Below, in pieces: positions 60,336 through 64,000 of a stretch of DNA of 64,000 nucleotides; the stretch's first letter is position 1; each line of letters begins with the position of its first letter. The stretch lies in the NCBI GenBank assembly GCA_036277115.1, contig DASUNM010000023.1:1488001-1552000 (forward strand). The letters are read 5' to 3'. Source of the stretch: Pyrinomonadaceae bacterium (lineage in GTDB: Bacteria > Acidobacteriota > Blastocatellia > Pyrinomonadales > Pyrinomonadaceae). Position numbers and translations under genes: made by a program. Under the pieces are notes generated by a model that was not told the DNA's origin, did not search any database, and saw only the letters and a program-made list of their open reading frames with translations.

Positions 60336-61490
60336 ATGACGTCAATGGGAGCGCCAAAGACCTGCGATGTCGTTGTTGTGGGCGCCGGAGTCTTCGGCGC
60401 CTGGACGGCTTATCAGCTTCGCCAAGCGGGCAAAAGCGTTACGTTGATCGACGGTTACGGCGCCGGAAACAGCCGGTCAAGTTCGGGCGATGAGTCGCGC
60501 ATCATCCGCATGGGTTACGGCGCCGATGAGATTTACTCGCGGTCAGCCTGGCGCTCACTGCAATTATGGAAGGAGTTCTTCGCCCAAACTGGTGACAACC
60601 TCTTTCGCGAGACTGGCGTTCTTTGGCTGGCGCACGAGGGTGACCCTTACCCGGTCAGCACCTTCGAGACTCTTACAAAACTCCGCTTCCCGGTCGAAAA
60701 GTTGACGCTGCCGGAAGTCTCAACCCGATATCCGCAGTTTGGCTATGAAGGAATCGGCGGCGCTTTCCTCGAACCGGAGAGCGGCGTGTTGCTCGCGCGA
60801 CGGGCGGTGCAGGCGGTCGTACGCGAGGCGTTGAAGTCCGGCGTTGAATATCTCCAGGACTCCGTCGAGCCGGCCAATGTGCGCCGCTTCGACGAAGTCG
60901 TCACCACGAGCGGCGAGCGTATCTCGGCCGCCGTTTATGTGTTCGCGTGCGGCGCATGGCTGCCGAAAGTTTTTCCTGAGGTGCTCGCCGGAAGAATTCA
61001 TCCGACCCGCCAGGATGTTTTCTACCTCGGCGCGCCCGGAATGCGTTTTCAATCGCCGGCTTTGCCGGTGTGGATTGATTTCAAAACTGAAGCTTATGGC
61101 TTGCCGGATATTGAGGGCCGCGGAGTCAAAGTGGCGATAGATCGCCACGGCGAAGCATTTGATCCAGATACGAGAGACCGCGTCGTCAGCAGTGAGAGTC
61201 TCGCCGAAGTGCGCCGGTATCTTGCCCGCAGAGTTCCGGAACTTCAGAACGCGCCAGTGAACGAGACGCGCGTCTGCCAATACGAAAACACTTCGAACGG
61301 CGACTTCCTAATCGATCGCCATCCGGAGTTTGAGAATGTGTGGCTGGTGGGCGGCGGTTCAGGTCACGGTTTCAAGCACGGGCCGTTCGTGGGCGAGTAT
61401 GTGGCGGCGAGAATTGAGGGACGAGTTGAAGGAGAACCGCGGTTTAGTCTGGCGACGAAATTAGACGAGCATCAACGTGCGGTCTACTAA
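60336..61490 (+). CDS. FAD-dependent amine oxidase, monomeric sarcosine oxidase-like
   Basis: A 384-residue flavoenzyme of the MSOX/MTOX group, which oxidises N-methyl amino acids or similar secondary amines. The FAD-binding turn is GAGVFG at 16-21, followed by GAGNSRSSSGDESRIIRMGY. C314 in RVCQYENTSNGDFLIDRHP lies where these enzymes attach FAD covalently. GGGSGHGFKHGPFVGEYVA closes the family pattern. A second in-frame ATG at 60345 would shorten the head by three residues. It is not obviously part of the polysaccharide locus. The convergent phosphatase gene follows after 10 bases. Confidence 0.88.
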   Translation: MTSMGAPKTCDVVVVGAGVFGAWTAYQLRQAGKSVTLIDGYGAGNSRSSSGDESRIIRMGYGADEIYSRSAWRSLQLWKEFFAQTGDNLFRETGVLWLAHEGDPYPVSTFETLTKLRFPVEKLTLPEVSTRYPQFGYEGIGGAFLEPESGVLLARRAVQAVVREALKSGVEYLQDSVEPANVRRFDEVVTTSGERISAAVYVFACGAWLPKVFPEVLAGRIHPTRQDVFYLGAPGMRFQSPALPVWIDFKTEAYGLPDIEGRGVKVAIDRHGEAFDPDTRDRVVSSESLAEVRRYLARRVPELQNAPVNETRVCQYENTSNGDFLIDRHPEFENVWLVGGGSGHGFKHGPFVGEYVAARIEGRVEGEPRFSLATKLDEHQRAVY

Positions 61491-61500
61491 CAGGTTTCGA

Positions 61501-63228
61501 TTATTCTGCCACGCCGGCCGCTACAGCTGATCCTTCAGCCAACCGTTTCACAATCACCATTGTGATGTCGTCACCGGCCGGAGTGCCTTTGGCAAACTTG
61601 GTGAGCGCCGATTCGATTCGATCGCGAATGCCCGCCGCGGAAGCGTCCAGATTGCGCGCGACGGCTTCGTACAAACGCGTCGGTCCGAATTCTTCTCCCG
61701 TGGGGCTGACCGCTTCAGAGACTCCATCCGAATAAATGACCAGCACATCGCCGGCGTTCAAAGTCGTGCGACCTTCGCGGAAATCCGCGTCCGCCATGAT
61801 TCCCAGCGGCAACCCGCCGGCAGCCAATTGCTCCATTGTGCCGCTGGCGTGAACGATAAGCGGCGGATTGTGGCCCGCGTTCAGAAAAGCCAGCTCGCCT
61901 GTTTTCGGATTCAAATCGGCATAGAACAGGGTGACAAAGCGATTGGCGGGAATACTCTCGACCAGATAGCGATTGATTGACGAGATCGTTTCGGCCAGCG
62001 AGTTGTGCGTGTCGAACTGCGCGTGCACCGCCGCATGCAAAGACGACATCAGGAGAGCCGCGGCCGTGCCTTTGCCCGATACATCGCCGAGCGCCACTAC
62101 TAAATTGCCATTGCCCTTGTGAATGAAGTCGTAGTAGTCGCCGCCAATTTCGTAACACGGAAAGCTGATGCCTTGCAGTTCGTACCCGGGCACTTGCGGC
62201 GCGGAGGCCGGCTGAAAACGCTGCTGAATCTCGCTGGCAACTTGCAGTTCGCGCTCGAGTCGTTCGCGTTCGAACTGCTCTTCAGTGAGGCGCGCATTCT
62301 CAACCCGAATCGCGGCGACCGATGCCAGCGTCGTCAAAACCTTCAGGTGATCTTCCGTGAAGCGGCCTTCGGCAATCGGCGAGTCCGCATAGATGATTCC
62401 GAAGACGTTCTCACCGACACCCAACGGCACGGCGAGCACCGAGCGCACGCCTTGCAGGACGACTGTGCCGCCCATGAAGCGCGGATCCGACTGCGCGTCC
62501 GAAGTAAGGACGGATTTACCGTTGTTGACGACTTCATCGATGACTGAACGGCTGATGCGAATTTCGCCGACGTCGCCGTGGCGATCACGCAGACGCGCCA
62601 CGGCAACCTTCAACTCCGGATTGTCCTTATCGCGCATCATGATCATGCAACGATCGCCAGGCACGGATTCGAAGACGAGCGTCACGATCTGCTCGAGCGT
62701 TTCGTTCAACGTCACAGAGGCGAGCAACGCGACGCCCACTTTGCTGATCAATGCGAGCAGGTCAGTTTTCTGTTCGATCTTCTCTTGCGCGGCGGAATCG
62801 TGAGAACGCGACAGCGCGCCTTCGATTTGTTGAAACAGACCTGAGGTGGTTCGATCCGCGGACGACAGCGCAATGGTGGCTTCGGGCACGGACGTGCTCT
62901 GCTCGGTGATCATGGTCGAGCCGCTGCTGAGCGGATACGGGCCGTCGTTAAAGACGATTTCGGTCTCGCCGATCTGAATGCGGCCGCCGCGCGTCAGAGG
63001 AATGGCAGCGTCGACAATCGAACCGTTGTAGAGCGTGCCGTTCGCTGAACCCAAATCCTGAAGGTAGTACTCGTCGCCTTCGTTGCGCACTTCGGCGTGG
63101 ACACGCGACGCGAACGGATCGGGGATGCACAGATCGTTGCGCGCCGAGCGGCCGATCGTGATGCGCAGACGGTTCAGCGGAAAATGCTCCGCCGTCCGAT
63201 CGGGATATCTGACAACTAACTCAGCCAT
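61501..63228 (-). CDS. FHA-GAF-PP2C (SpoIIE/RsbU-type) signalling phosphatase
   Basis: A 575-residue cytosolic regulator. Residues about 23-95 are an FHA domain that binds phosphothreonine (RITIGRSARNDLCIPDPFAS and LQDLGSANGTLYNGS). Residues about 165-320 are a GAF sensor domain (LNETLEQIVTLVFESVPGDR, AVPLGVGENVFGIIYADSPI). A coiled-coil linker (ERERLERELQVASEIQQRF) leads to the PP2C-like phosphatase (EIGGDYYDF, VALGDVSGKGTAAALLMSS, FLNAGHNPPL, LVIYSDGVSEA). Such proteins dephosphorylate anti-anti-sigma factors, linking stress signals to sigma factor release. No partner STAS or kinase gene is adjacent. Confidence 0.95.
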   Translation of the reverse strand: MAELVVRYPDRTAEHFPLNRLRITIGRSARNDLCIPDPFASRVHAEVRNEGDEYYLQDLGSANGTLYNGSIVDAAIPLTRGGRIQIGETEIVFNDGPYPLSSGSTMITEQSTSVPEATIALSSADRTTSGLFQQIEGALSRSHDSAAQEKIEQKTDLLALISKVGVALLASVTLNETLEQIVTLVFESVPGDRCMIMMRDKDNPELKVAVARLRDRHGDVGEIRISRSVIDEVVNNGKSVLTSDAQSDPRFMGGTVVLQGVRSVLAVPLGVGENVFGIIYADSPIAEGRFTEDHLKVLTTLASVAAIRVENARLTEEQFERERLERELQVASEIQQRFQPASAPQVPGYELQGISFPCYEIGGDYYDFIHKGNGNLVVALGDVSGKGTAAALLMSSLHAAVHAQFDTHNSLAETISSINRYLVESIPANRFVTLFYADLNPKTGELAFLNAGHNPPLIVHASGTMEQLAAGGLPLGIMADADFREGRTTLNAGDVLVIYSDGVSEAVSPTGEEFGPTRLYEAVARNLDASAAGIRDRIESALTKFAKGTPAGDDITMVIVKRLAEGSAVAAGVAE

Positions 63229-63250
63229 GAAGTCTTAAGAATCAAGCTTG

Positions 63251-63412
63251 CCCTCCCTCTCACTTCGGAGAGGGCCGGGGTGAGGGTTTACAGCGCGACC
63301 AGCGATTGCCGTACTGTTTCCTTCGCGAGGCACAGCCTGCGAAGAAGAAAAAAAACCTTGTGTCCGCTAAAGCTTCGCTCCCTCACCTAACCCTCTCCCA
63401 AAGTGAGAGGGA
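63251..63412. repeat. Palindromic repeat family 5, copy d
   Basis: CCCTCCCTCTCACTTCGGAG continuing AGGGCCGGGGTGAGGG faces CCCTCACCTAACCCTCTCCC continuing AAAGTGAGAGGG. It fills the gap between two minus-strand genes, and no gene is seen in it. Confidence 0.8.
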
Positions 63413-63424
63413 AAAGAATCTGCG

Positions 63425-63964
63425 TTATTCCGGCGGACGCGGGCGTCGCGTCGGAGCCGGCGACGACCCGTACTCGCGAATCACCACCGTGCGCGCGATC
63501 AGATCATGCAGCGTGCGCCCGGTGGGATTTACGATCGCCATTAAAAACCCGATTCCGAGCAGGAAAAAAGAAACCGGATAACCCACGAAGTGACGCAACA
63601 GCGCCCAGCCTATGCCGGGCACGCTGCCGTCGGTGCTCTCCATCCGCAGACCCGTCGTCCACTTGCCCAGAGTCTTTCCGGTCAGTCCCGCGAGAACGCC
63701 CAAATCTAACACAGCCGCCACCAGCGTGAAGAAGATCCCGACCTTTTCCGCCGTGCCTCCCGCCAAACGCGCGCCGCCGCCCATCATGCGCGCCACCATC
63801 GTGCTGAAAGTCATGATCAGCATCAGCATGATGTAGTCGATCAGAATCGCGCCGCAACGCAGCGCGAAGGGCGCGCGATAGCGCACCTGGATGCGCTCCA
63901 GACGCTTCGACGTCGGGCGCGAGGCTTTCCCCGATTCGATTTTAGCCGGCACTGTCGCTTGCAT
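63425..63964 (-). CDS. RDD-family membrane protein
   Basis: A 179-residue inner-membrane protein of the RDD family (named for Arg-Asp-Asp). It has a basic head to about residue 30 (RPTSKRLERIQVRYRAPFA), then helices at about 34-58 (LRCGAILIDYIMLMLIMTFS), 78-97 and 128-148. The family core is LTGKTLGKWTTGLRM and GRTLHDLIARTVVI. The LRCGAILIDYI block carries the conserved Arg and Asp. Members are proposed ion or small-molecule transporters, without proof for this one. It ends with a Pro/Arg-rich tail. The start is ATG 63962-63964. Confidence 0.88.
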   Translation of the reverse strand: MQATVPAKIESGKASRPTSKRLERIQVRYRAPFALRCGAILIDYIMLMLIMTFSTMVARMMGGGARLAGGTAEKVGIFFTLVAAVLDLGVLAGLTGKTLGKWTTGLRMESTDGSVPGIGWALLRHFVGYPVSFFLLGIGFLMAIVNPTGRTLHDLIARTVVIREYGSSPAPTRRPRPPE

Positions 63965-64000
63965 TGTGTCTGCGAAATGTCAGAAGTCCGCCGTCATCCG

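Noticed and set aside
1-64000. tRNA, rRNA, integrase or prophage genes
   Set aside because: I looked for cloverleaf-like and rRNA-like stretches and for mobility genes and saw none I could defend; a covariance-model search would be decisive.

Overview
The window looks like chromosomal DNA from a member of the Acidobacteriota, most likely the Blastocatellia/Pyrinomonadaceae side (inferred, not proven). The grounds are moderately high G+C, a large Oar-like TonB-dependent receptor with a carboxypeptidase-regulatory N-terminus, an hspR-linked dnaK/dnaJ group, many secreted TPR, PDZ and zinc-ribbon proteins, and many short palindromic and 7-bp-periodic repeats between genes. Fifty-three protein genes are supported. 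I saw no rRNA, tRNA, CRISPR array, transposase, integrase or phage gene.

Layout. 1-3528 (minus strand): the start of a secreted DUF3857 protein cut by the window edge, then the overlapping set larE-larB-larC for the nickel-pincer cofactor. 3666-11761 (plus): class I aldolase, a metallophosphoesterase, pgsA, then dnaK-dnaJ-hspR behind a strong promoter, an SH3-like secreted protein and a retropepsin-like protein with an altered active site. 11903-24660: an Oar-like outer-membrane receptor, then small and mostly uncharacterised genes (secreted 115-aa protein, DUF4388, GNAT, a four-cysteine protein, two tandem PDZ membrane proteins, an M15-like peptidase, a TPR protein) and a stand-alone LigD-type polymerase domain. 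24729-31614: a compact iron-acquisition operon of FecA-like receptor, FpvA-like receptor with STN domain, PiuC hydroxylase and PepSY membrane protein, preceded by a promoter with a 15-bp Fur-box-like palindrome. 31622-33716 (minus): a lipoprotein methyltransferase, DUF2752, TM2 and CD225 membrane proteins, two of them followed by clear terminators.

34041-60097 is a surface-polysaccharide locus: a bi-domain MDR/Gfo-Idh oxidoreductase, two asparagine-synthase amidotransferases, three GT39-type membrane glycosyltransferases, two GT4-type transferases, three methyltransferases, a Wzx-like flippase, a formyltransferase, a deacetylase-like protein, a heparinase II/III-like lyase and a UDP-sugar dehydrogenase. 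Together they suggest a glycan with uronate made by the dehydrogenase, possibly amidated by the AsnB-like enzymes and carrying N-formyl or methyl groups. No polymerase, Wza/Wzc or aminotransferase is visible. The right end holds a sarcosine-oxidase-like flavoprotein, an FHA-GAF-PP2C phosphatase and an RDD membrane protein.

The most unusual feature is the repeat load. At least seven families of palindromic elements lie between genes, and several supply start codons, stop codons, tails or even an in-frame 15-codon insert to neighbouring genes. A second class consists of degenerate 7-bp tandem repeats with a different monomer at each of six loci, at three of them arranged as facing inverted arms.
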